A DNA stretch of 10,755 nt from JARRQB01 sp965368585. Its GTDB lineage: Bacteria > Pseudomonadota > Gammaproteobacteria > Chromatiales > Chromatiaceae. Of the stretch, positions 1 through 6,278 are shown one piece after another (the first letter of the stretch is position 1; every line of letters begins with the position of its first letter). Where the stretch lies: assembly GCA_965368585.1 (NCBI GenBank), contig CBDUNM010000167.1, positions 1-10,755 on the forward strand. Reading direction: 5' to 3'. Below the pieces are notes generated by a model. That model saw nothing but the letters and a program-made list of their open reading frames with translations, ran no database searches and had not been told where the DNA came from. The translations under genes were made by a program, and so were the position numbers.

Positions 1-194
1 CCCTGGCGCGAGATTGCGAGTTCTCAGACATCGACGGCGATGGCTTCCTGGACCTGAAGGCTCGGTTTGCCGGCGCCCATAGCGGCATGGCTTGTGGCGA
101 AACCGAAGCTTCGTTGTTTGGCACCACTGCCGATGGATCGAGTCTCGTAGGCTCGGACGTCGTAACCACTTATGGCTGCCGTCGGCAACCTTGA
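1..194 (+). CDS. C-terminal fragment of a secreted-type protein with a DIDGDG calcium-loop-like motif
   Basis: The frame is open from the left edge (first full codon at base 3) to a TGA at 192-194, giving 63 residues of a gene that starts outside the window. It carries the acidic loop DIDGDGFLDL, which resembles the calcium-binding loops of EF-hand, dockerin and FG-GAP proteins. Next comes a segment with CGETEASL, then a Gly/Ser/Thr-rich stretch ending in TTYGC close to the terminus. From memory, this order (acidic loop, 'CGdTEAtLtG', then 'tvGC' at the end) is a recurring C-terminal module of extracellular repeat proteins in gammaproteobacteria. The two late cysteines could form a disulfide. 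The family assignment is recollection; the motif and the two cysteines are seen directly. What the missing N-terminal part does cannot be judged. Confidence 0.7.
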   Translation, partial: LARDCEFSDIDGDGFLDLKARFAGAHSGMACGETEASLFGTTADGSSLVGSDVVTTYGCRRQP

Positions 195-416
195 TTCGTC
201 TCCAAGCGTCCGGGCTGGAGGAAGCGGCTTTTCCTTGCTTTTTTCGCATTGCCGCTCCTGGTGCTGCAGGCACCTTGGGTGTGGGCCGACGGCGGTGTCC
301 CGACTGGCCGCGCGTTGATCTGTTGGATTCCCGAAACAGGCATGAGTATCCGAATCCGGACCAACGACTCGTGCGCTGGGAATTCGATTTCCGAACTGTT
401 TCATGAATTAACCCGA
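195..416 (+). pseudogene. Small secreted-protein reading frame with a clear signal peptide but no start codon
   Basis: Frame 3, the frame of the preceding gene, stays open from just after its TGA (192-194) to a TAG at 414-416. It reads as a classic signal peptide: a basic n-region (KRPGWRKR), a hydrophobic core (LFLAFFALPLLVL) and a VWA cleavage site before DGG. About 45 mature residues with two cysteines follow. No ATG, GTG or TTG lies between the TGA and the hydrophobic core; the first TTG in frame (249) falls inside it. A TTG at 191-193 overlaps the upstream TGA in the TTGA arrangement typical of translational coupling, but it is in frame 2, so a single-base shift between about 194 and 206 would restore the gene. 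I recognise no family. It could be a broken gene, a sequencing error, or chance hydrophobicity. Confidence 0.4.
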
Positions 417-458
417 TAGCCGATAGCGTCACTAGATTTCTCTATTCCGGGTTATGCG

Positions 459-1169
459 ATGTCTGCCCAGCATTTTTTCATGCCACTGGTTGCCGTCGGT
501 CTGGTTGTGTCGACCCTGGTGCTGTCGGGAGTTGCGCGTCGTTATCAGCAGCAGCAGGCGGCACGTCGATCCATCGTGAACCGGATGGAAACGGGTATTC
601 GCTTGATTGAGGGTCTGTTGCGGGATCTGGGCGCCTTGCCATTGACGGCGAAGTTACGCCGGACGCTCCGCCAGGACGTATTGAATCGGTATCTCTTGAT
701 CGGGCAGGTGTTCCGCGGCTACCCAAGACTCGCCGAGCACTTGAAAGATGCCCAGTTGCGGTTGGATGTCGAATCGGACAGGATTCTTGGGGAGGTTCCC
801 GAGCTTGCCGACGAATCGGCAGTTGCGACGTTGATCGTCCATTTGGACGAGTTGTCGTCATTCATCGACAATTCGCGTTTGCTACCGTCGCCTGCGCTGG
901 CGGAGCGTAAAGACTTTGTCCGGCAATTGGGCGAGGTGCGGGCCGAATTGTTGTCCAATTACCATCACGCCAACTTCCGGCAAAAGTACGAGGCGGGTGA
1001 CGCGAACGGTGCCCGTAATCACTTGCGCCGTTTGATGGAGAGCTTGAGAGTCCATGGACCGAATACCGAGAAGGTGCTGGGCCTCTACCAGGCGGCCGAA
1101 GAGGAGCTCAAATTTTCGTTGCGTCGTGAGGAACACGACCTCTCCGAATCCGCGCTAAAGGCATCTTGA
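459..1169 (+). CDS. Single-pass membrane-anchored protein, largely helical, unknown function
   Basis: This is a 236-residue protein starting at ATG 459. Residues about 7-24 (FMPLVAVGLVVSTLVLSG) form one transmembrane segment, followed at once by the positively charged RRYQQQQAARR. That suggests an N-terminal anchor with the body in the cytoplasm by the positive-inside rule, although the Gln-rich start of the body leaves this open. The rest is rich in Leu, Glu and Arg, with long predicted helices (for example residues about 45-110 and 185-235) and no cysteines or obvious catalytic motif. I do not recognise a named family. No strong Shine-Dalgarno sequence precedes the start; an ATG at 454 is in another frame and stops early. 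The gene converges with the next one, with 26 bases between stops and no clear terminator there. Confidence 0.85.
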   Translation: MSAQHFFMPLVAVGLVVSTLVLSGVARRYQQQQAARRSIVNRMETGIRLIEGLLRDLGALPLTAKLRRTLRQDVLNRYLLIGQVFRGYPRLAEHLKDAQLRLDVESDRILGEVPELADESAVATLIVHLDELSSFIDNSRLLPSPALAERKDFVRQLGEVRAELLSNYHHANFRQKYEAGDANGARNHLRRLMESLRVHGPNTEKVLGLYQAAEEELKFSLRREEHDLSESALKAS

Positions 1170-1195
1170 AGCCGAACGGCATACGGAGGCGGTCT

Positions 1196-1750
1196 TCAAC
1201 CGGCGTCGGTCGGACGGGCGATGCGGCGGTCGGAAAACCAGATCACCGTCGGTTCATCGTCTTTCGCAGGCGGGTTGACGGAGAAAAAAACAGCGCCGTA
1301 GTCGGTGTCCCAACGCCAAACAGCGCCGTCAGTTGCTGGCTCGGGCGCGCCAAGTTCGGTGCGCAGGGTGCGTTCGACATAGGTGTGATAGTGCGGATGG
1401 TAGGTCATCTTCACGGCCGACAACCGACCGCCGCGAAAAAAGATCGCCGCATAGCTGGCGGGCGCACCGTTGAAAGACGCGATCGTCGACGCGCAAACGC
1501 GATCGCCGAATTGGCTCACATGATCCTTACACTCAAACGGCACAGCGGGAAAATTACCGCGGATGTCGGCTTCCAGGACGTTTTCTTGCAGCTTGCCGAA
1601 GGCGATATTCATGTCTTCGGTGTCCTTCAGGATTGAGATCAAAACCAGGTCGGCGCGCCGTTGCCCATCTTCGGAAAAAACAAGCCAAAAGATCGGACCA
1701 AAGACGATGGCGAGCAACAGCAGCTTTTTATAGATCGGATTCAGCTTCAT
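1196..1750 (-). CDS. Membrane-anchored periplasmic protein, unknown function
   Basis: The product is a 184-residue protein, MKLNPIYKKL onward. A short basic N-terminus precedes one hydrophobic segment (residues about 9-25, LLLLAIVFGPIFWLVF), so it is an uncleaved anchor or signal. The remaining roughly 155 residues are soluble and would be periplasmic. Two cysteines (Cys74 and Cys86) are spaced to form a disulfide, which fits an extracytoplasmic location. The C-terminal half alternates aromatic and beta-like stretches (YAAIFFRGGRLSAVKMTY, RWDTDYGAVFFSV), suggesting a small beta-rich domain. No named family or catalytic motif is recognised. The reading frame is clean and codon use resembles that of its neighbours. 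The start is the only ATG ahead of the hydrophobic segment. On the minus strand a TAGAAT hexamer (around 1781-1786) could be a -10 element, without a convincing -35. Confidence 0.85.
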   Translation of the reverse strand: MKLNPIYKKLLLLAIVFGPIFWLVFSEDGQRRADLVLISILKDTEDMNIAFGKLQENVLEADIRGNFPAVPFECKDHVSQFGDRVCASTIASFNGAPASYAAIFFRGGRLSAVKMTYHPHYHTYVERTLRTELGAPEPATDGAVWRWDTDYGAVFFSVNPPAKDDEPTVIWFSDRRIARPTDAG

Positions 1751-2112
1751 CGAGGGCGGTTTCTCAAAACAAAGAGGCGCATTCTAGCTTGCTCGGGTCG
1801 GCCTGTGGGCCGATTTGATCCCAATGGCGCTTGCGCAACGAAACCGCGCATGATTTCACGGTGTCCGAAGGCGTTCACTGCTCTGCCGCCCACCCTCGGG
1901 AAGCTCGTCTAGGGCTTGGGTGGCGGGGTTCTGCACAGGGTGAAGGTGTATCGCTACGCCGGGGTCGATGCTCGACGGGATCGCTCGAAACCGCGGTGAG
2001 GAGACCAGTCGCGCACCGGTTTTGACAAATTCGGGTATAGCGTTCGTCGCTGGATGGTTCGACGGTCTGACTGCGTTGGGACAGGGTAGGGGTCCGATCG
2101 GAACCCCGACTA
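1751..2112. other. 362-base stretch without a supportable gene
   Basis: No frame with a start codon, ribosome binding site and protein-like composition was found. A minus-strand frame is open over roughly 1850-2050 but has no start codon, and its translation resembles nothing known. The stretch must contain the promoter of the minus-strand gene ending at 1196 and the 3' end region of the gene ending at 2113. Confidence 0.5.
2089..2108 (-). terminator. Hairpin just downstream of the DUF6455-like gene, possible weak terminator
   Basis: On the minus strand, directly after tandem TAG stop codons, lies GGGGTTCCGATCGGACCCC. The GGGGT and ACCCC arms pair (five base pairs, with a single extra T before an inner CC/GG pairing). 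There is no U-tract, so intrinsic termination is doubtful. The hairpin may instead be a Rho-dependent 3' end or a stabiliser. Confidence 0.25.
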
Positions 2113-2457
2113 CTACCTAAGGTCGGCGATGTTGGGACAGAAATCCACTTGTTCCGCGCGTATCCGCTTGTCTTTGCTGAGCGCGTCGTCGCAACGCTCG
2201 AGCTCCTCGCAGTCGCCGCAACGCTGCATGTGGTGTTCGATGTCGACGACCCGCTTCCGGTGCAGGTAGTAGGCGCGGTTCTCGCCGAGCCGGTCCAACA
2301 TGGTGCCTAGGCGCAATCCGTTGACCCCTTCGGCCAGTCGTTCACGGCGTTCGTGGCCGCGGTCCATGTTGCGTAGGATCGCGAGCGGTAGCCAAATGGC
2401 CAGCAGTGCCACCATGCCGGCCAGAACCAACGAAATCGCGATACTCAATAAATTCAT
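2113..2457 (-). CDS. DUF6455-like membrane-anchored four-cysteine protein
   Basis: The product has 114 residues. I start it at ATG 2457 rather than the longer frame's 2523 because a GGGGG ribosome-binding sequence sits just ahead and the protein then begins MNLLSIAISL, a good membrane anchor (residues about 4-27). A basic juxtamembrane stretch (RNMDRGHERRERL) suggests the C-terminal part faces the cytoplasm. The conserved region is C-terminal: Cys80, Cys83 and Cys89, then Cys107 in the motif FCPN. This CxxC-x5-C...CPN pattern is what I remember for DUF6455, a small proteobacterial domain of unknown function. The cysteines could bind a metal, but this is inference. Upstream DNA (about 2460-2560) is AT-rich and probably carries its promoter. 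Confidence 0.75.
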   Translation of the reverse strand: MNLLSIAISLVLAGMVALLAIWLPLAILRNMDRGHERRERLAEGVNGLRLGTMLDRLGENRAYYLHRKRVVDIEHHMQRCGDCEELERCDDALSKDKRIRAEQVDFCPNIADLR

Positions 2458-2568
2458 ATAACCCCCGAATCGATTTAAATTATGGTTAGGGGTGAGCGAC
2501 CCGGCATTGACGCAGATCAGCACACGAAAATAAGAGTGAATTCGAATATAAGACTATGGTTAACGACT

Positions 2569-2850
2569 TCAGCGAAGAATCACACGAACGTAGGGTGCCG
2601 CCATTGAGACCAGGAGCAGAATCCTTGCGAGCGACAGGCGCTCTCTTGCGAGCCAGATGACCAGCGCAAATCCGATTGACATAGAGACCGCGCAATCGAC
2701 GGCGGTATCGATCATGGCTTGACGCCGCTGAATGTCGCCGTCGGCGCGAAAAGCGATCACCGTCAAGGGGATCAGAAAATGCAAAGGGCGTAAAAAAGCG
2801 CGACGATGAACCAGGTGATCGCGGAATCCGTGAACTCAGACGCTACTCAT
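2569..2850 (-). pseudogene. Frameshifted small integral membrane protein (about three hydrophobic segments)
   Basis: Two minus-strand frames together read as one small membrane protein. From about 2836 the first frame gives SEFTDSAITWFIVALFYALCIF and then stops. The second, open to TGA at 2569-2571, gives LHFLIPLTVIAFRADGD, then DTAVDCAVSMSIGFALVIWLARERL and ARILLLVSMAAPYVRVIL. The frames meet at a run of six T (six A on the plus strand, about 2792-2797). A seventh T would join them into a continuous protein of about 90 residues with three hydrophobic segments. A second lesion is needed at the start: ATG 2850, seven bases after the stop of the zinc-ribbon gene, reaches a TGA after four codons in its own frame. 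A TTG at 2784 could start a 71-residue product alone, but it would lose the first segment. I recognise no named family. Confidence 0.5.
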
Positions 2851-2857
2851 CACGCAG

Positions 2858-3154
2858 TTACGATTTGAACAGGTCTTCCGCGGCGTCGCGCAGGCCGTCG
2901 TCGGCGGCCTGCGCGCCTTTGTACGCCAAATCGTGGGGTTGGAAGTAGTCGCAAAAATTAGCGCCGGTCTTGTCGGTGACGAAATCGGCGATTGGTTCCA
3001 TGCAGTCGTTGGACCTGCCGGGATGGTAAAACCGGCAGTTGCGGCAGCTATGCACCGGTTTACTGCAATCAGGACATCTGGCTTCGCGTCCCAAATCATA
3101 ATCGCTAAGCGCCTTACCGCAGTTCCAGCAACGGCCGACAGAAGTAAGCGACAT
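2858..3154 (-). CDS. Small zinc-ribbon protein with eight cysteines
   Basis: The product has 98 residues. I chose the start at 3154, giving MSLTSVGRCWNCG, because an AGGAGG ribosome-binding site lies 8 bases upstream; the longer start at 3175 overlaps that site. Cysteines are arranged in pairs: CWNC (9, 12) and CPDC (27, 30) form a typical zinc ribbon. CRNC (37, 40) is then followed by FYHP, Cys51, MEPIADFVTDK and Cys68 in NFCDYF, a second metal-binding module. From memory, 'CrNCrfY.P...n.C.Ep.Ae.V.DK..aNFCdyF' is a recurrent pattern in proteobacterial zinc-ribbon proteins of unknown function. The last 25 residues are acidic and helical. It is a soluble cytoplasmic protein, perhaps a nucleic-acid or protein-interaction module, though nothing here fixes the partner. 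A good sigma-70 promoter lies upstream. Confidence 0.85.
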   Translation of the reverse strand: MSLTSVGRCWNCGKALSDYDLGREARCPDCSKPVHSCRNCRFYHPGRSNDCMEPIADFVTDKTGANFCDYFQPHDLAYKGAQAADDGLRDAAEDLFKS

Positions 3155-3189
3155 CGGGGAATCCCTCCTGGGCATTGGGAACTGTAAGC

Positions 3190-3218
3190 ATAATCCTGGC
3201 CTTGATAGCGATTGTCAA
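3190..3218 (-). promoter_or_regulatory. Sigma-70 promoter for the zinc-ribbon gene
   Basis: On the minus strand a perfect -35 TTGACA (3213-3218) is followed after exactly 17 bases by GATTAT (3190-3195), a 4/6 match to TATAAT. Transcription would start near 3183, giving a leader of about 30 bases that contains the ribosome-binding site of the gene starting at 3154. Overlapping TATGCT offers a slightly shifted -10. Confidence 0.6.
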
Positions 3219-3286
3219 CTGACGCAAGATCGGCTTGAACGGTCGATTTGCCGCCATAAGCCGAACTCCCTGAAGAAGATTTCCTG

Positions 3287-3867
3287 ATGGCCGACGCCGC
3301 CGCGCAGCAGTTCATGAAGCTCAACGTTACGGGGAGTATTTTCTGCGTCTGCCGAGTGCATGGGGTGGAAGCGCCGCGTCGGATCGCGACCTGCACGCAT
3401 GCCGTGCAAGACGCCGTGCATGCCGCAGTACGAGAAAAACGCGGCAACCTCCATGATTTCGAAAGCATACTGAGCGAACAACGGGTGCTTTTGATGGGCG
3501 CATTGGATCAATCGACCGCCGGCAGAACCGGTGATCCCGTGCCGCCCGCCCCGTCTTGTCTCGCCGAGCAGTTCACCGAAGAACAGAACAGAGCGCGCTG
3601 GAAAATACCGCTCAACCGGATGCTCCGGCGGTGCGACGACGGGCACAGTCGACGCGGCCCGTGATGGCCCCGAAAGCGATGGAAGAAAAGCTGCAGGAGG
3701 AGTGCAAGCCGTTGCAGAAGCTGTTGTTGGAGGATGATTGCGTCCATCTTGGACTGTTGACCAAGGAGCGGACGGAAGCTGCGGCGCGCAGCGCAGTCGG
3801 TCGAACACGCAGGATGCAGGGAAAATCTTTGTCGTGGCATTGCGGAACAATCTGCACCAGGAGGTGA
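3287..3867 (+). pseudogene. Possible frameshifted gene of unknown function (two overlapping frames)
   Basis: The frame from ATG 3287 to TGA 3664 (125 residues) has coding-like composition: G+C is high at codon positions 1 and 3 and lower at position 2, and purines are frequent at position 1. Its translation includes the plausible HAVQDAVHAAVREKRGN. The overlapping frame ending in TGA at 3867 is strongly protein-like after about 3660 (MAPKAMEEKLQEECKPLQKL, then TKERTEAAARSAV). The two could be one protein of about 190 residues if a frameshift occurs near 3585-3600. The ribosome-binding sequence before 3287 is weak (AAGAAG). No family is recognised, and a minus-strand frame in the same codon register is also open, so the call is uncertain. 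Confidence 0.3.
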
Positions 3868-4127
3868 GGTCCCAGATCCGAAAACACAAAGGTGGGCCCT
3901 GACCCACTAGCCCGCTAGATCCTGCGTGAACGAAACCGCTGGGAAGAGTCTCGTGAGGGAGGGATGATGTGAAATCTGCTTGGCGGAAAATTCAAACTCG
4001 ATTTTTCCCGGGCGATAAAGACACGATGTGCCGCCGACTGCGAGCTTGCTCGATGCAAGACCGATCTTTGCTTCACCGTCTCGCGGGTGTCGTCCGTTCT
4101 GCATACGGCTGCGGCTGCCTGGATGTG

Positions 4128-4158
4128 TTGATCGTTTTTGCGGGGTGTGCGTTATGAT
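4128..4158 (+). promoter_or_regulatory. Candidate promoter for the DUF6489-lipoprotein pair
   Basis: TATGAT (4153-4158) is a 5/6 match to the -10 consensus, with TTGATC (4128-4133) 19 bases upstream as a possible -35. The spacer is two bases longer than ideal, so the call rests mainly on the -10. A transcript starting near 4165 would carry the 7-bp hairpin at 4166-4188 at its very 5' end. Confidence 0.35.
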
Positions 4159-4188
4159 CACGAAACGCACACGCGGTTTTAGTGTGCG
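4145..4188 (+). repeat. Three alternating copies of GTGTGCG / CGCACAC
   Basis: GTGTGCG (4145-4151), CGCACAC (4166-4172) and GTGTGCG (4182-4188) let the middle copy pair perfectly over seven bases with either neighbour (loops of 14 and 9 bases). The first pair flanks the candidate -10 hexamer, as an operator would. The second pair forms a hairpin in the 5' leader 21 bases before the DUF6489 start codon. The repeats are exact; a regulatory role is inferred. Confidence 0.5.
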
Positions 4189-4209
4189 CAACCTAGGCGG
4201 AGCACAAAA

Positions 4210-4467
4210 ATGAAAATCCGGATCGATGTTGACGTAACCCCGGAGGAGATGCGCCGGTTGGTGGGTCTTCCAGATGTCGAGACATTCAATCGCGAGCTCT
4301 TGGACCAGATTCGTGAAAAAATGATGGCAGGCGTGGAAGGGTACGAGCCGCTGAGTCTGTTTCAGCCGTATTTCTCCTCGACCATGGTCGGTATGGACGC
4401 GTTCCGCAAGATGATGGAGGCGACCCTGTCAGGGTTTGCCGGCGCCGGTCGTAAGGACGATGCCTGA
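4210..4467 (+). CDS. DUF6489 family protein
   Basis: This 85-residue protein starts at ATG 4210, with a GGAG ribosome-binding sequence (4199-4202) seven bases before it. The opening MKIRIDVDVTPEEMRRLVGL, followed by PDVETFNRELLDQIREKM, matches what I remember of DUF6489, a small proteobacterial family of unknown function: a beta strand with alternating charged and hydrophobic residues, the 'TPEE.R...GLPDV' turn, then an amphipathic helix. The C-terminal half (FQPYFSSTMVGMDAFRKMME) also fits, as the family usually ends with a helix around a conserved Phe. The protein has no cysteines, signal peptide or membrane segment, so it is probably cytoplasmic. Its stop codon overlaps the start of the lipoprotein gene by one base (TGATG), so the two are very likely translated together. 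Confidence 0.8.
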   Translation: MKIRIDVDVTPEEMRRLVGLPDVETFNRELLDQIREKMMAGVEGYEPLSLFQPYFSSTMVGMDAFRKMMEATLSGFAGAGRKDDA

Positions 4468-4976
4468 TGGAGGTGCGCCGCCTGACGATGGCGGTGCTGT
4501 CGCTGTGCGCCCTGTTCGCGGCAGGCTGCGGCGTTAACCGTTACGGTACGCCGAGTGCCGACGAGTGGCGTCTGGCCGTGTTGGGAGAAGTGACGATCCC
4601 GGCGGGTCGCGCTCGTGCGTTGTTTCAGAACGGTCGGCAGGTGGCGCATGTCGATCTCCACCACCCGCATTGCGAGTTGGAAATCGATACGGTCGACGAG
4701 CGGCCTCAAGTTTTGCTGGCGGACACGTTCTACGTTACCCGGCGCGCGGTACGCACGGTTTCGAATGAGCTCACGGCCATGCCGGCGAGTATTATTTCGC
4801 CCTTGGATTGCTCCGAGGATCTTTACTACGAAAGCCTGTTCTGGCTGGTATCCGAACGCAAGCAGAACGTTCGCATGCTGATATGTCGAGATTGGTCGAT
4901 GTCTTGTCACTTTGGGAGACATCTGACGTTGGCCGAAATCCTGCAAGTACTCGGTCCGGGTTTCAAACTCGAGTAG
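4467..4976 (+). CDS. Predicted lipoprotein, unknown function
   Basis: This 169-residue protein starts at ATG 4467, which overlaps the upstream TGA (TGATG). The N-terminus MEVRRLTMAVLSLCALFAAG is a signal peptide ending in the lipobox-like AAGC, with Cys21 as the lipidated residue. The mature part has about 149 residues with four further cysteines (in HPHCELE, PLDCSED, LICRDW and MSCHFG), enough for two disulfides, as expected outside the cytoplasm. No Asp follows Cys21, so by the usual sorting rule it would go to the outer membrane. I do not recognise a family. The stop codon directly abuts the stop codon of the convergent gene, leaving no room for a terminator between them. Confidence 0.85.
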   Translation: MEVRRLTMAVLSLCALFAAGCGVNRYGTPSADEWRLAVLGEVTIPAGRARALFQNGRQVAHVDLHHPHCELEIDTVDERPQVLLADTFYVTRRAVRTVSNELTAMPASIISPLDCSEDLYYESLFWLVSERKQNVRMLICRDWSMSCHFGRHLTLAEILQVLGPGFKLE

Positions 4977-5780
4977 TCAGACGCGATAGGCCCGCCGTTC
5001 TATCCCAAGCATCTCCATTGCGATACCGCCGATTGCCCCGCCGATTGCGCCCCCCGCGGCGCACTGAGGGACGGCCGAGAATATCATATCGACTTCGGCC
5101 GTTGTCAGATGGCCGCTCCCCTGACCTATGCTGCTGCCGATCAGCCACAGCGCCGCCGCCGTTGTGCTCGCAACGATTGCGGCCACTACCGGCGAGCTGA
5201 ACCGACTGGATAGCCAGTCGGGACACGATGGGGCTATCCAATGAGAAAAAACCAGAAACATCACGCCAACCGCTGCGACCGCGAAACCAGCCGCCCAGGT
5301 GCTTTGCACATTCCAGTCAAACAACGAGGCGGCGATAGCCGCTAATGGTCCCGCGACGAGGCCGGCGAGCAGACCGCTCAGGGCTTGAGCGATCGGGCGA
5401 ATGATGAGGTTGTCGGACTGCGGGAGTAAGCTGCCGGCCAGAAAAGCGAGGCCGGCGGCGATGACCGTCAAAGGGACGAATTCGCCGGTTTGAGGAAACA
5501 CGACCAGGTAAACGACTGACACTACGACGCCGATCATGGCGCCGAGCAAGGCGGTTAACATGGAACCGAAAAACGCGGCGGTTATCGCACCGCCCAGTGC
5601 GGTGGCCAGCGTGGTGGTCCCCCATGAATATTCCGCCCAACCCGCAAACGCTGCGGATAGAGCGCCGTACAAGCCACCGAAAACGGCACCGGCAAGCGTC
5701 CACACGAGAGTCCTGAACAGCAGAGCGGAGATTCTATTCACGGGCAACAGTAAGATCCAATCCAATGGTGACGGTGACAT
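4977..5780 (-). CDS. Polytopic membrane protein, Gly/Ala-rich, unknown function
   Basis: The product has 267 residues when started at ATG 5780, which has a GGGGCG ribosome-binding-like sequence ahead of it. A longer start at 5807 adds nine residues (MSLLRWGDA) but has no such sequence. The chain is strongly hydrophobic, with about seven to eight candidate membrane segments (residues about 18-48, 56-78, 80-95, 102-120, 132-153, 162-179, 197-217 and 238-255). Small-residue patterns such as AGAVFGGLYGA and AAGGAIGGAIGGIAME favour tight helix packing. No charged catalytic motif, transporter signature or named family was recognised. It converges end-to-end on the lipoprotein gene. The RRM gene upstream on the same strand is about 170-200 bases away, so it probably has its own promoter. 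Confidence 0.8.
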   Translation of the reverse strand: MSPSPLDWILLLPVNRISALLFRTLVWTLAGAVFGGLYGALSAAFAGWAEYSWGTTTLATALGGAITAAFFGSMLTALLGAMIGVVVSVVYLVVFPQTGEFVPLTVIAAGLAFLAGSLLPQSDNLIIRPIAQALSGLLAGLVAGPLAAIAASLFDWNVQSTWAAGFAVAAVGVMFLVFSHWIAPSCPDWLSSRFSSPVVAAIVASTTAAALWLIGSSIGQGSGHLTTAEVDMIFSAVPQCAAGGAIGGAIGGIAMEMLGIERRAYRV

Positions 5781-5925
5781 TGCATCGCCCCAGCGCAAAA
5801 GCGACATTGACGCGATCAGTCAGTGGGGCACGCCAACCATGCTCGGGAAAGTCGAACCCGCTGATGGCAACCGCGGGCAAAACTAAGAACCGACGGAAAA
5901 AGCGCGAGTTTCTGTGGCGTATTCT

Positions 5926-5945
5926 CAGGTCGGCGCGCTGACCTG
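5926..5945. repeat. Perfect 6-bp inverted repeat CAGGTC-8-GACCTG
   Basis: CAGGTC (5926-5931) and GACCTG (5940-5945) flank an 8-base GC-rich loop, 31 bases downstream of the RRM gene. There is no U-tract on either strand, so it may be an mRNA 3'-end hairpin or a protein-binding site rather than an intrinsic terminator. Confidence 0.35.
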
Positions 5946-5976
5946 GACCTGTTGTCAAGCGGTTGCTCGAGCCGGT

Positions 5977-6252
5977 TCAGTGTGCGCCAAACTGGCGTGG
6001 ACCGCGGGGTGGACGCGGACGGGCTTCGTTGACCTTCAATGTGCGTCCCTTGAGATCCTGTCCGTTTAGCTGGGCTATCGCGGTTTCACCCTGATCCTTG
6101 TCGGCCATTTCGACAAAGCCGAAGCCTTTCGATCGCCCCGATTCACGGTCGTTGATAATCTTTGCCGAGATCACTTCGCCGAACTGCGCAAAGGCTTCAT
6201 GGAGTTCATCGTCCGTAAGTTGATAGGAGAGGTTACCGACGTAAATGTTCAT
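5977..6252 (-). CDS. Single-domain RRM RNA-binding protein
   Basis: The product has 91 residues. I start it at ATG 6252 (MNIYVGNLSY) because the RRM begins there; a longer frame from 6297 only adds codons across the leader terminator. RNP2 is IYVGNL (residues 3-8) and RNP1 is KGFGFVEM (residues 42-49), each with the aromatic residues that stack on RNA bases. One complete RRM (about residues 2-77) is followed by a short basic Pro/Arg/Gly tail (ARPRPPRGPRQFG). Small single-RRM proteins of this type occur widely in proteobacteria and cyanobacteria. In cyanobacteria several are cold-induced, and RNA binding with a chaperone-like role is the usual proposal. The leader on the same strand contains a terminator hairpin, pointing to transcriptional control. 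Confidence 0.93.
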   Translation of the reverse strand: MNIYVGNLSYQLTDDELHEAFAQFGEVISAKIINDRESGRSKGFGFVEMADKDQGETAIAQLNGQDLKGRTLKVNEARPRPPRGPRQFGAH

Positions 6253-6278
6253 AGTAAAATGCTCGTCAAGTAAGATAA

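Larger units (their letters stand above)
3868..4209. other. Gene-poor stretch ahead of the DUF6489 gene
   Basis: No convincing coding frame was found in these 342 bases. The stretch holds a GTGGG/CCCAC hairpin (3892-3907), a CTTGC/GCAAG hairpin near 4043-4058, and the promoter-proximal repeat cluster at 4145-4188 described separately. Confidence 0.45.

Noticed and set aside
92..406. 104-residue plus-strand frame with ATG start
   Set aside because: It overlaps the end of the first gene in another frame, has no ribosome-binding site and an unstructured Arg/Trp-rich composition. The signal-peptide frame is the better reading here.
2022..2027. Plus-strand TTGACA as a promoter
   Set aside because: No -10-like hexamer occurs at 16-18 bases downstream, and there is no plus-strand gene to serve.
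2056..2112. tRNA-like T-arm (GGTTCGAC and a GGGGT...ACCCC stem)
   Set aside because: The loop lacks the T-psi-C pattern and no acceptor, D or anticodon arms can be folded around it.
2836..3468. 210-residue minus-strand open frame
   Set aside because: It overlaps the well-supported zinc-ribbon gene in another frame, and its Thr/Ala/Pro/Arg-rich translation is typical of an out-of-frame shadow.
3215..3907. 230-residue minus-strand open frame
   Set aside because: It is in the same codon register as the plus-strand frame at 3287-3664, has a His/Arg/Pro-rich composition and no recognisable domain. Purine bias at codon position 1 favours the plus strand.
4362..4946. 194-residue minus-strand frame opposite the lipoprotein gene
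   Set aside because: It is an antisense shadow, rich in Arg, His and Gln. The plus-strand lipoprotein has a signal peptide, lipobox and translational coupling.
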